Positions 1 to 7,745 of a stretch of DNA of 64,000 bases are shown here, piece by piece. A program made the position numbers and the translations under genes. This DNA comes from Caldifarciminota bacterium (lineage in GTDB: Bacteria > Hydrothermota > Hydrothermia > UBA1063 > CAJXJZ01): the NCBI GenBank assembly GCA_027038175.1, contig JALVYB010000008.1:1-64000 (forward strand), given 5' to 3'. The notes beneath the pieces are model-generated. The model was not told the origin of the DNA. It worked only from the letters and a program-made list of their open reading frames with translations, and ran no database searches. Numbering within the stretch: position 1 is the stretch's first letter; every line of letters begins with the position of its first letter.

Positions 1-149
1 ACAGCATGAAAAATCTTTCAGAAGAAGAAAGAGAGAATATACATTTTATACCTGAGACAGTGCATATATATGTGAAATGCCCTGCATGTGGGAGTTCTGA
101 TTTTGAGATGAAAAATGGAAGGGGGGTATTCATTGAAAGGATTGAGTGA
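1..149 (+). CDS. hypA: HypA C-terminal part (partial, cut by window edge)
   Basis: The frame starting at base 3 is open from the left edge to the TGA at 147-149 and encodes about 48 residues. It contains VKCPACGSSDFE followed by GRGVFIERIE, the second zinc-binding CxxC and the conserved C-terminus of HypA, the nickel metallochaperone that delivers Ni to the hydrogenase large subunit. The first CxxC and the N-terminal nickel-binding MHE lie outside the window. It overlaps the next gene by 35 bp, which implies translational coupling with the ATPase that follows. Family assignment rests on a short stretch, but gene context (hydrogenase operon, hypF downstream) supports it strongly. Confidence 0.8.
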   Translation, partial: SMKNLSEEERENIHFIPETVHIYVKCPACGSSDFEMKNGRGVFIERIE

Positions 150-891
150 ACCCCTTGACCCAAGGAAAATATTTGTTAGAAATAAATATAGCAGGTTTCC
201 CAATATACTTGCTTTTGCAAGTGGTAAAGGAGGAGTAGGAAAAAGTACACTCTCCGGTCTTTTTGCCATGTATCTTGCGCAAAAAGGTTATAAAACCGGG
301 CTTTTAGACCTTGACCTTTATGGACCCTCTGCGCATATAATACTTGGGGCTCCTCTTGAAGGGTTACCAGAGGAAGAAAATGGGGTGATTCCTAAAGAAG
401 TGAATGGAGTACATTTTATGTCTGTGGTGTTTTATTCCGAAAATAGACCCCTCGTAATGCGTGGAAAAGACCTTGGTGATGCAGTCCTTGAACTTTTAAC
501 AATTACTAACTGGTCTGAACTTGACTGGTTAATCTTTGATATGCCTCCGGGACTTGGTGATACGCTTTTAGAAGTTGCGGAACTCACACATGCCAGATAT
601 ATAGTGATAACAAATTCAAGCAGGCTTTCCATGGAGAGTGTAGAAAAACTTTTAGAATTCATTAAAACAGAGAATCTGGAATATCACGGTCTTGTTGAAA
701 ATATGGTTATGAACGGAGGTCTAAAGTATATACGAGATAAAAGCGAGGAGATGGGGGTACCATATCTTGGTATAGTTAGCTTTTATAGAGACATTGAGAA
801 ATTATATGGCGACCCAGATGCGCTAATGTCCTCTCCTCTAAAGGAGGAGTTTGATAGACTTTTTGAAAATATAGTGGAAGGTAGAAAATGA
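115..891 (+). CDS. Mrp/MinD-type ATPase, probable HypB of the archaeal ATPase type (HypB-AT)
   Basis: This 258-residue P-loop ATPase has a deviant Walker A, GKGGVGKST, at residues 37-45, a DLDLYGP switch region and IFDMPPGLGD as Walker B. It belongs to the Mrp/NBP35/MinD class. It lacks the C-terminal CxxC that Fe-S-carrier Mrp proteins normally carry. No GTPase-type HypB (histidine-rich or GSGKTT-type) occurs in the window. In Thermococcus kodakarensis an Mrp/MinD-like ATPase replaces HypB, binds HypA and promotes Ni loading. The position here, overlapping hypA and 58 bp before the hydrogenase genes, fits that role. Start: the ATG lies inside hypA and has no strong Shine-Dalgarno, consistent with coupling. 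The alternative is a general Fe-S scaffold ATPase of the Mrp/ApbC kind. Confidence 0.75.
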   Translation: MEGGYSLKGLSEPLDPRKIFVRNKYSRFPNILAFASGKGGVGKSTLSGLFAMYLAQKGYKTGLLDLDLYGPSAHIILGAPLEGLPEEENGVIPKEVNGVHFMSVVFYSENRPLVMRGKDLGDAVLELLTITNWSELDWLIFDMPPGLGDTLLEVAELTHARYIVITNSSRLSMESVEKLLEFIKTENLEYHGLVENMVMNGGLKYIRDKSEEMGVPYLGIVSFYRDIEKLYGDPDALMSSPLKEEFDRLFENIVEGRK

Positions 892-949
892 AATTTTTTT
901 TGGAGTTATATATGCATATATTTCAAAATAGCAAACATAAGGAGGTGTT

Positions 950-1996
950 ATGAGGGTATTTAAAATGAAGAAGGGTAATCTTGTACCCTTCTTGAGGAGC
1001 CTGAAAGAGTATGGGGAAGTATGGGGGCCTGTAAAAAAAGGTGATAGTTATGTGTATGCCAACACCGACCCCGAAGAGTTTGATATAACCGCTATAAGAA
1101 CGTTGATACCTGCCAAGAAATTTTTTCTTCCGCAGAAAGATACATTTCTGAAATTCAAAAAAGGTGGCTGGAAGGAAAATTTAAATGCTCCTAAGAGAGT
1201 GATTTTTGGATTGCATCCCTGCGATTTGCATGCTTTAAATATTTATCATGAGTTCTATACGAGAATTTATGAAGACCCGTTTTATCTTGCTAAAAGAAAT
1301 GCGGCTGTAATTATAGGACTTTCCTGTATGCCCGATGAGCATTGCTTCTGTCATCTTACTGATACTTCAACTATTGAAGAAGGCTTTGACCTGTTCTTTA
1401 CAGACCTTGGGGATAGGTTCCTTGTGTGGATAGGGTCCCCCAAGGGTGATGAGATTATAGCAAGGCGAAAAGAAATGGTGGAGGAGACTGAAACAGACGA
1501 TATAAAGGATTACATAGAGTGGAGGAAGAAAAGAGAAAAGTCTTTTAAGGTTGACCTGTCCTTTACCGGACTGCCTGAAATTGTAAGTGCAAGTTATGAC
1601 TCAGACATATGGGATAAAATGGGGGCTGCGTGTTTGAGCTGTGGTACCTGTACCATGGTGTGCCCTTCCTGCACATGTTTTGACGTGGAAGATGAGTATG
1701 ATATAAGGGCTGAAGAGGTGAACAGGAACAGGAAATGGTACTCCTGCATGTTTAGAGAATATTCACTTGTGGCTGGAGGACATAACTTTAGAGAGGCCCG
1801 TTCTGAAAGGCTTAGACTATGGTACACTCACAAACTCGTAGGGTTTATGAGCGAATATGGTGAACCTGCCTGTACTGGGTGCGGAAGATGTGTCTCTTAT
1901 TGTCCTGTTGATATAAATGTTTTGTCTGTTGTAAGGGCTTTAATGGGTGAGAAAAATGATGCGTTCTGGGCAAAAACGGAGGTCAAACAATTATGA
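950..1996 (+). CDS. hydB: Sulfhydrogenase beta subunit, 4Fe-4S electron-transfer/sulfur reductase protein
   Basis: A 348-residue protein of the AsrA/HydB family: the beta subunit of group 3b [NiFe] sulfhydrogenases, relaying electrons between the NAD(P)H-flavin subunit and the hydrogenase module and linked to sulfur or polysulfide reduction. Two ferredoxin-like cysteine clusters are visible in the C-terminal half, CLSCGTCTMVCPSC and CTGCGRCVSYCP, each able to bind a [4Fe-4S] cluster. A further CxC/Cys-rich segment (CMPDEHCFCH) lies near residues 125-135. The start ATG follows a strong AAGGAGG. It overlaps hydG by 4 bp. The order beta-gamma-delta-alpha matches the Pyrococcus hydBGDA operon. 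Sulfur reduction is known for the family and inferred here. Confidence 0.88.
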   Translation: MRVFKMKKGNLVPFLRSLKEYGEVWGPVKKGDSYVYANTDPEEFDITAIRTLIPAKKFFLPQKDTFLKFKKGGWKENLNAPKRVIFGLHPCDLHALNIYHEFYTRIYEDPFYLAKRNAAVIIGLSCMPDEHCFCHLTDTSTIEEGFDLFFTDLGDRFLVWIGSPKGDEIIARRKEMVEETETDDIKDYIEWRKKREKSFKVDLSFTGLPEIVSASYDSDIWDKMGAACLSCGTCTMVCPSCTCFDVEDEYDIRAEEVNRNRKWYSCMFREYSLVAGGHNFREARSERLRLWYTHKLVGFMSEYGEPACTGCGRCVSYCPVDINVLSVVRALMGEKNDAFWAKTEVKQL

Positions 1997-2874
1997 GTCC
2001 AAGAGAAGAGATTTTAAAGTGTGAAATTCCTGAGAAAGAAAATCCTTACCTTCCCGAAAGGGCAAGGATTATAAGAAAATATGACCTTACAAGTGATGTA
2101 AGATTTTTCCAGGTGAGATTGTGCAATCAAACCAAGGCTATGGAATGGACTACAAAATATAAACCCGGTCAGTTTATGATGCTCTCAATACCTGGAGTTG
2201 GCGAGGCTCCATTCTCAATTACATCTTCTCCAACAAGACCCGGCATTTTTGAATTCTGTATAAGGAAGGTGGGTAAACTCACCAGCAAACTCTTCGAAAT
2301 GAAGGAAAACGACTTTGTATGGCTTCGTGGACCCTTTGGAAATGGCTTTCCTGTTGAGAAGATGGGGGAGAAAGACCTCTTATTTGTGGCAGGTGGACTT
2401 GGTGCAGCACCTTTGAGGTCTGTCCTTTTATATGCTCTTGATTTCAGAGAGGCTTTCGGGAAAATATATTATCTTTATGGGGCAAAGACACCAGACGAAA
2501 TGCTTTTCAAGAATGAATTCATTGACATGAAGGAACGTGATGACTTTGATTGTTATCTCACCGTTGATAAGGACCCTGATGGTAACTGGCCATACGATGT
2601 GGGAGTTGTGACCACGCTGTTTAAATATGTAAAAGACATTGATGCTAAAAATACGGTCGCTGTGGTGTGTGGTCCCCCTGTCATGTACAAGTATGTTGTG
2701 GATGAGTTCTTAAAACTGGGTATACCGGAAGAGAATATATACATGACCCTGGAAAGAAAGATGAAATGCGGTATGGGAAAATGTGGACAGTGCGTTGTGG
2801 GACACAAATATACCTGTATCGATGGTCCTGTCTTCACTCTGTGGGATGTTAAAACAATTAGAAACCTGATTTGA
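1993..2874 (+). CDS. hydG: Sulfhydrogenase gamma subunit, FAD/NAD(P)H-binding with [2Fe-2S] cluster
   Basis: A 293-residue ferredoxin-NADP reductase-like protein (AsrB/HydG family). An N-terminal flavin-binding barrel (GQFMMLSIPGVGEAPFSI, then RGPFGNGFP) is followed by a nucleotide-binding domain (VAGGLGAAPLRS, VVCGPPVMY) and a C-terminal cysteine cluster, CGMGKCGQCVVG, then a further Cys (YTCIDGP), as in the [2Fe-2S] site of dihydroorotate dehydrogenase electron-transfer subunits. In group 3b enzymes this subunit exchanges electrons with NADP(H). It overlaps the beta subunit by 4 bp (ATGA) and is followed after 13 bp by the delta subunit, all in one transcription unit. The cofactor preference between NADH and NADPH cannot be read from the sequence with confidence. 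Confidence 0.9.
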   Translation: MSPREEILKCEIPEKENPYLPERARIIRKYDLTSDVRFFQVRLCNQTKAMEWTTKYKPGQFMMLSIPGVGEAPFSITSSPTRPGIFEFCIRKVGKLTSKLFEMKENDFVWLRGPFGNGFPVEKMGEKDLLFVAGGLGAAPLRSVLLYALDFREAFGKIYYLYGAKTPDEMLFKNEFIDMKERDDFDCYLTVDKDPDGNWPYDVGVVTTLFKYVKDIDAKNTVAVVCGPPVMYKYVVDEFLKLGIPEENIYMTLERKMKCGMGKCGQCVVGHKYTCIDGPVFTLWDVKTIRNLI

Positions 2875-2887
2875 GGAGGGATGTATC

Positions 2888-3685
2888 ATGGGAAAGCCAA
2901 AAATTGGAATTTACGGCCTTACCGGCTGTGCCGGTGACCAGTTGAACATTTTAAACTGTGAGGATGAGCTCTTAAAACTCTTTGATATATTTGAAGTAAA
3001 ATCTTTTGTTATGGCATCGCGTGCAAAAGATGAGAGTGTCCCTCTTGATGTGGCATTTGTTGAAGGTTCTGTATCAACAGAGAAAGACCTCGAAGAGCTT
3101 AAAAAAGTAAGGGAAAAGAGCAAGATACTTGTTGCAATAGGACATTGTGCTGTATTCGGTGGTGTTCAGTCCATGTATATGGGGTGTGAGCCCTGGATGG
3201 AGAGGTATAAAAAGGTCTATGGAAAAGAAGACGCAGTAACCATTTCTCCTCCCCTTGAACCAAAACCACTCTCAGCCTATGTAAAAGTTGATGCGGTTCT
3301 TCCCGGCTGTCCAATTGAGAAGGAACCGTTTTTGAAGATGGCGGGTCTTCTCTCTCAGGGTGTAATACCTAAAAACCCCGATTATCCCGTATGTGCTGAA
3401 TGTAAGTGGAAGGAGAATGAGTGTCTTCTCCTTAAAGGCGAGATATGTCTTGGTCCTATTACAAATGCAGGATGCGGTGCTATCTGTCCCTCTCATAATA
3501 TCGGCTGTATAGGATGCTGGGGACCCATTGAGGAAGAGAACTTTGCCTCAGGCATTGCATTGCTTGAGAGTAAAGGATATTCGATGGATGCAATAGTAAA
3601 GAGATTCTCCATTTTTGGAGGTACAGAAAGGGGAGAAAAACTTGCAAAATACATTGAAAAAGTAAAGGGAGGCTGCAATGGATAA
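2888..3685 (+). CDS. hydD: [NiFe] hydrogenase small subunit (sulfhydrogenase delta)
   Basis: A 265-residue small subunit of the HoxY/HydD type, cytoplasmic, with no Tat signal. Fe-S ligands are recognisable: GLTGCAGDQ near residue 14, AIGHCAVFGG, VLPGCP, and the C-terminal CLGPITNAGCGAICP with CIGCWGP. These supply the proximal and additional clusters that wire the Ni-Fe site to the beta subunit. The first cysteine motif has one Cys (TGCAGD) rather than a CxxC. A GAGGAGG Shine-Dalgarno precedes the ATG. The gene overlaps the large-subunit gene by 8 bp, which would keep the two subunits in equal amounts. Confidence 0.88.
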   Translation: MGKPKIGIYGLTGCAGDQLNILNCEDELLKLFDIFEVKSFVMASRAKDESVPLDVAFVEGSVSTEKDLEELKKVREKSKILVAIGHCAVFGGVQSMYMGCEPWMERYKKVYGKEDAVTISPPLEPKPLSAYVKVDAVLPGCPIEKEPFLKMAGLLSQGVIPKNPDYPVCAECKWKENECLLLKGEICLGPITNAGCGAICPSHNIGCIGCWGPIEEENFASGIALLESKGYSMDAIVKRFSIFGGTERGEKLAKYIEKVKGGCNG

Positions 3686-4958
3686 GAAAATAAATGTTGA
3701 ACCCATTGCAAGAGTTGAAGGTCATGGTGGTATTACTGTTACCATAGAAAACAATCAGGTTAAAGAAGTAAGATTTGATATTCTTGAAGGTCCAAGACTC
3801 TTTGAGCAGTTAGTGATAGGCAAGACTCCTGAGGAGTCAGTGTCAATCTCCAGCCGTATATGTGCTATCTGCTTCCTTTCACACAGGCTTGCCGAGATAA
3901 GAGCACAGGAGCGAGCAAGGGATATAAAGATAGGTAAAAAACTGCAGTTACTCAGGAAACTCGCCCATTACGGTGAAATGATAGAAAGTCATTCTCTTCA
4001 TTACTACCTTCTTGCCCTACCTGATTATCTGGGATATCCAGATGCAATTTCCATGGTCAAGAACTTCCCTCAGGAAGTAACAGGAGCTCTTGAACTCAAA
4101 AAGTACGGTAACAAAGTAATGGAGATTGTTGCAGGAAGAAGGGTACACGGTGAAAATCTCACGGTTGGTGGGATTGGCAAAATACCATCAGACGAGGAAC
4201 TTGATTGGATTAAAAACAGGGCTACAGAGTTAATCCCTGACATAGAGCGCGGTCTTGCAGTATGGGAAAAACTTGATATACCGGATTATATGGAAGAGGA
4301 GATGACCTTTGCTTCAGTATGGCCAGAGGATGGCACCTATGATTTCAGGGCGGATACAATTAAAATCTCCGATGGCACAGTATTAAAGGGTGATGATTAT
4401 AAAACGCTCACCAATGAAAGAGTAGTACCTCACTCCTTTGCAAAAAGATGTCGCTATAAGGGTAAGCCTTATTCTGTCGGAGCACAGGCAAGAATGCTCA
4501 TAATGAAGGATAGACTTGATGGAAAAGCACTCGAGTACTTCAAGAAATACTATAACGAAAGATGGCACAGGAACCCTCATTATAACAACGTTGCACAGGC
4601 AATAGAACTTCTCTTCTGTCTTGAGCACATCCCTGAACTGGTTGACGAGATAAAGAAAACACCGTGGGAAGACTCAAAGATAGGACGTGAAGGTGGCAAG
4701 GGCACAGGTATTGTGGAGGCTCCGAGAGGACTTCTCATTCACCATACAGAAGTTGAAAACGGCAGGGTAAAATATGCAGATTACGTCATCCCCACAACAC
4801 AGAACCTTGATGCAGCAGAACTCTATATGAGAAATGCTGTTGAAAATCTGATTAAACAGGGTGTGGAAGACCTGGAACTTCCACTTGAAATGATTGTAAG
4901 AGCATATGACCCATGTATAAGCTGTAGTGTGCACCTTGTTAAGGTCGTGAGGAAATAA
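3678..4958 (+). CDS. hydA: [NiFe] hydrogenase large subunit (sulfhydrogenase alpha), group 3b
   Basis: A 426-residue catalytic subunit. The nickel ligands come from the N-terminal motif RICAICFLSH (Cys62 and Cys65) and the C-terminal motif DPCISCSVH (Cys413 and Cys416). The residues after His419 (LVKVVRK) are the expected peptide removed by the maturation protease once Ni is inserted. The protease gene lies just 2 bp downstream. The N-terminus INVEPIARVEGHGG is typical of the family. The L1 motif has Ala instead of the more usual Gly (RICAIC rather than RICGIC). Assignment to group 3b rests on subunit composition and gene order. Reaction: reversible H2 oxidation coupled to NADP(H), with sulfur reduction as a family property. 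Confidence 0.92.
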   Translation: MDKKINVEPIARVEGHGGITVTIENNQVKEVRFDILEGPRLFEQLVIGKTPEESVSISSRICAICFLSHRLAEIRAQERARDIKIGKKLQLLRKLAHYGEMIESHSLHYYLLALPDYLGYPDAISMVKNFPQEVTGALELKKYGNKVMEIVAGRRVHGENLTVGGIGKIPSDEELDWIKNRATELIPDIERGLAVWEKLDIPDYMEEEMTFASVWPEDGTYDFRADTIKISDGTVLKGDDYKTLTNERVVPHSFAKRCRYKGKPYSVGAQARMLIMKDRLDGKALEYFKKYYNERWHRNPHYNNVAQAIELLFCLEHIPELVDEIKKTPWEDSKIGREGGKGTGIVEAPRGLLIHHTEVENGRVKYADYVIPTTQNLDAAELYMRNAVENLIKQGVEDLELPLEMIVRAYDPCISCSVHLVKVVRK

Positions 4959-4960
4959 TT

Positions 4961-5368
4961 ATGGTGGTGGTGTGTGCTGTCGGTAATCCCTGGCGGGGAG
5001 ATGACGGAGCAGGAATAGAGGTGGCAAAACGCCTTGAGGATAAGTATAAAGTCCTTTATTGTGAGTCCAATCCTGAGAACTACATTGATGAGGTGAAGGA
5101 ACTTAAGCCTGATAAACTGATTATCGTTGATGCTGCCGATTTTTTAGGAGAACCAGGAGAGTTTAAGAAAATATCGCCAGAGGAGATAGACAGGCACACC
5201 ATATCCACGCACACCATACCCATATCTCTGTTCGTGGAATTAGTGAAGGAGAGCTGTGGGGAGATAGAGATATGGGGTATTCAGGCAAAGAATACTGATT
5301 TCGGAAATAGTCTTTCCATAGAAGTCATGGAGGGGGTGGAAAGACTTGCAAAACTTTTGAGAGGCTGA
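4961..5368 (+). CDS. Hydrogenase maturation endopeptidase (HycI/HoxW family)
   Basis: A 135-residue protease that removes the C-terminal tail of the large subunit after nickel insertion. The family motifs are present: GNPWRGDDGAGIEVA at the N-terminus (nickel-sensing acidic residue), IIVDAADF (Asp) in the middle and STHTIP (His), the three metal-contacting positions of this protease family. Length is normal to slightly short. It starts 2 bp after hydA, so it is co-translated with its substrate. The matching substrate peptide is probably LVKVVRK at the end of hydA (inference). Confidence 0.85.
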   Translation: MVVVCAVGNPWRGDDGAGIEVAKRLEDKYKVLYCESNPENYIDEVKELKPDKLIIVDAADFLGEPGEFKKISPEEIDRHTISTHTIPISLFVELVKESCGEIEIWGIQAKNTDFGNSLSIEVMEGVERLAKLLRG

Positions 5369-5391
5369 AGGAAGGCAGTAAAATTAAGTAT

Positions 5392-7617
5392 GTGGCAAAA
5401 GTAGTTTCAGTAAGGCTGAAAGTATATGGCCGTGTGCAGGGCGTGGGTTTTAGACCTTTCGTCTATCGCCTTGCCACGGCTTTAAATTTGAAGGGATACG
5501 TTTTAAACTCATCTGGTTCTGTTGAGATTCTGCTTCAGGGTGAAAGGGAAAATATAGAGGAGTTTCAAAAGAGGCTGATTAAAGAATCTCCGCCGCTTTC
5601 CGTAATTGACAGGGTTGAAAGAGAAGAAATAGATGCACCGACTTATTCCGATTTTACCATAACACCAAGTAGAAAGGATGAGGGTTTTGTATTCATATCA
5701 CCGGACATTGCGGTATGTGAAGATTGTCTTAGAGAGATGAGGAATCCTGAGGACAGGCGTTATCGCTACCCCTTTATTAACTGCACCAATTGTGGACCGA
5801 GATACACCATTATTGAGGATATGCCCTATGACCGCGATAAAACCACCATGAAGAAATTCAAAATGTGCAGGCTCTGTAAAGCAGAATATGAAGACCCACT
5901 ATCAAGAAGATTCCATGCGCAGCCCAATTCCTGTTTTGATTGTGGACCCTCTCTCTGGATAGAAGGTATCAAGACCCAGGATATTTTTAAGAAAATAGCA
6001 GAACTCATTAAAGATGGCAAAATACTTGCTATAAAAGGACTTGGTGGCTTTCACATAGCATGTGATGCAACAAATAACGAAGCAGTTAAAACTTTAAGAG
6101 AGAGAAAGAAAAGACCACACAAGCCCTTTGCCCTTATGATGAAGGATATAGAGATGGTTAAAAAGTACTGTTATGTAACACCCAAAGAGGAAAAAGTACT
6201 CACATCTCCACAGAGCCCCATTGTTCTGCTCAGAATAAAGGACATACAGGATATATCACCTGAGGTGGCACCCCATAACAAGTATTTGGGTGTTATGCTA
6301 CCGTACACCCCGTACCATTATCTCATGTTTGACTTTTTAGATGTTCCTTTAGTTATGACAAGTGCCAATTTCTCAGATTCACCTGTAATTAAAGACAATA
6401 GTGATGCTAAAGAGAGGCTTTCTGATATCGTTGATTTTTATGTGCTGCATGACAGAGATATAAGACACAGGGTAGATGACAGCGTTGTATTTGTGGAGGG
6501 CGGTGATTTACAATTTATAAGAAGGGCAAGGGGATATGCCCCTGACCCTGTTAAATTGCCCATTAAGGTAAAACCCTCCCTTGCACTTGGACCTGAACTT
6601 AAAAACACCTTTACCCTTGCAAAGGGGGACATAGCCATTCCATCCCCGCATATTGGAGATTTAAAGAACCAAGAGACCCTGGACGTTTTTGAGGATACCA
6701 TAATGGAGTACATAAGGCTCTTTAGAATTGAACCTGATGTTTTAATTTCTGACATGCACCCTGCTTATATGACAACAGAACTTGCAAAAAAGTTCAAAAA
6801 CTATGTGGAAATAAAAAAAGTGCAACATCACAAGGCGCATATTTACAGCCTTTTGCTTGACATAGGATACACAGACAGTGTAATTGGTTTTGCCTTTGAC
6901 GGAACAGGATACGGAGAGGATGGAAAAATATGGGGAGGTGAGGTATTTGTAGGTAGTATAAAAGGACTAAAGAGGGCTTTACATTTCGAGTATTTCCCCA
7001 TAGCAGGAGGAGACAGTGCTGTAATGAATCCCAGGAGAATAGCCCTGTCTTATTTACACACGTACTTTCCGGATTACACAGACAGAATAAAGCATAAATT
7101 TTCAGATTTTGAATTTAAACTCGTGAAAAAGATGGTGGAAGAGGGTAGGGTGTTTCATACATCGTCACTTGGCAGGATTTTTGACCTTGTATCAAGTTTA
7201 ATTGACATAAGGGATAGCATAACCTATGAAGCACAGGCAGCAATAGAACTTGAAATGGCAGCAACAGAAAGCCAGCACACGAAATTTTACGATTTTGATA
7301 TAAAGGATGGGATTATAGAGATAAAAAGTATTGTTGAGGGTATATTGAAAGATAAAGAAAGCAAAGAGAAATCTTACATTGCAAGGAAATTTCACAACAC
7401 AATTGTAGAAATAATAAAAGATGTGGCAGAAGACCTGTACAGGGAGACAGGCTTAAAAACAGTAGGTTTTTCCGGAGGTGTTTTTCAGAACAGGCTGCTT
7501 TTAAGCCTTGCAAAGAGAGAACTTGAAAAAATGGGCTTTAATGTCCTTATTCACAGACACGTTCCCACAAATGATGGGGGCATATCCCTGGGGCAACTTG
7601 TAGGTGCAATGGAGTAG
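5392..7617 (+). CDS. hypF: Carbamoyltransferase HypF
   Basis: A 741-residue HypF of full length. Domains in order: acylphosphatase (residues 1-90, VQGVGFRPFVYRLA), zinc-binding region with paired CxxC motifs (CEDC/CTNC and CRLC/CFDC, about 105-185), a YrdC-like domain that makes carbamoyl-adenylate (about 195-380), and a Kae1-like domain (about 390-741) with HHKAH, GFSGGVFQN and NDGGISLGQ. It carbamoylates the HypE C-terminal cysteine as precursor of the cyanide ligands. The start is GTG at 5392; an ATG at 5390 is out of frame and stops after four codons. It is the last gene of the hydrogenase operon seen here. HypC, HypD and HypE are encoded about 10 kb downstream. Confidence 0.93.
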   Translation: MAKVVSVRLKVYGRVQGVGFRPFVYRLATALNLKGYVLNSSGSVEILLQGERENIEEFQKRLIKESPPLSVIDRVEREEIDAPTYSDFTITPSRKDEGFVFISPDIAVCEDCLREMRNPEDRRYRYPFINCTNCGPRYTIIEDMPYDRDKTTMKKFKMCRLCKAEYEDPLSRRFHAQPNSCFDCGPSLWIEGIKTQDIFKKIAELIKDGKILAIKGLGGFHIACDATNNEAVKTLRERKKRPHKPFALMMKDIEMVKKYCYVTPKEEKVLTSPQSPIVLLRIKDIQDISPEVAPHNKYLGVMLPYTPYHYLMFDFLDVPLVMTSANFSDSPVIKDNSDAKERLSDIVDFYVLHDRDIRHRVDDSVVFVEGGDLQFIRRARGYAPDPVKLPIKVKPSLALGPELKNTFTLAKGDIAIPSPHIGDLKNQETLDVFEDTIMEYIRLFRIEPDVLISDMHPAYMTTELAKKFKNYVEIKKVQHHKAHIYSLLLDIGYTDSVIGFAFDGTGYGEDGKIWGGEVFVGSIKGLKRALHFEYFPIAGGDSAVMNPRRIALSYLHTYFPDYTDRIKHKFSDFEFKLVKKMVEEGRVFHTSSLGRIFDLVSSLIDIRDSITYEAQAAIELEMAATESQHTKFYDFDIKDGIIEIKSIVEGILKDKESKEKSYIARKFHNTIVEIIKDVAEDLYRETGLKTVGFSGGVFQNRLLLSLAKRELEKMGFNVLIHRHVPTNDGGISLGQLVGAME

Positions 7618-7669
7618 ATTACCACTCTGTTATTTCCCTGGTCTGAATTTGTGTAGTGTAGTAACTTGC

Positions 7670-7698
7670 TTGACAATACATTTAATTGGTTTTACACT
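7670..7698 (+). promoter_or_regulatory. Sigma-70-type promoter for secreted propeller protein
   Basis: TTGACA at 7670-7675, a 17-bp spacer, then TACACT at 7693-7698. The gene starts at 7746 after AAAGGAGGTG. It shows that the propeller genes are not part of the hydrogenase operon. Confidence 0.6.
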
Positions 7699-7745
7699 AA
7701 AATTGTAATTTGTATTGAGAGGTTTAAAATAAAAGGAGGTGTGTT

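Noticed and set aside
115-891. Reading the ATPase as a plasmid/chromosome partition ParA or a cell-division MinD
   Set aside because: No ParB or MinC/MinE is nearby, no amphipathic MinD tail is visible, and the gene overlaps hypA at the head of a hydrogenase operon.
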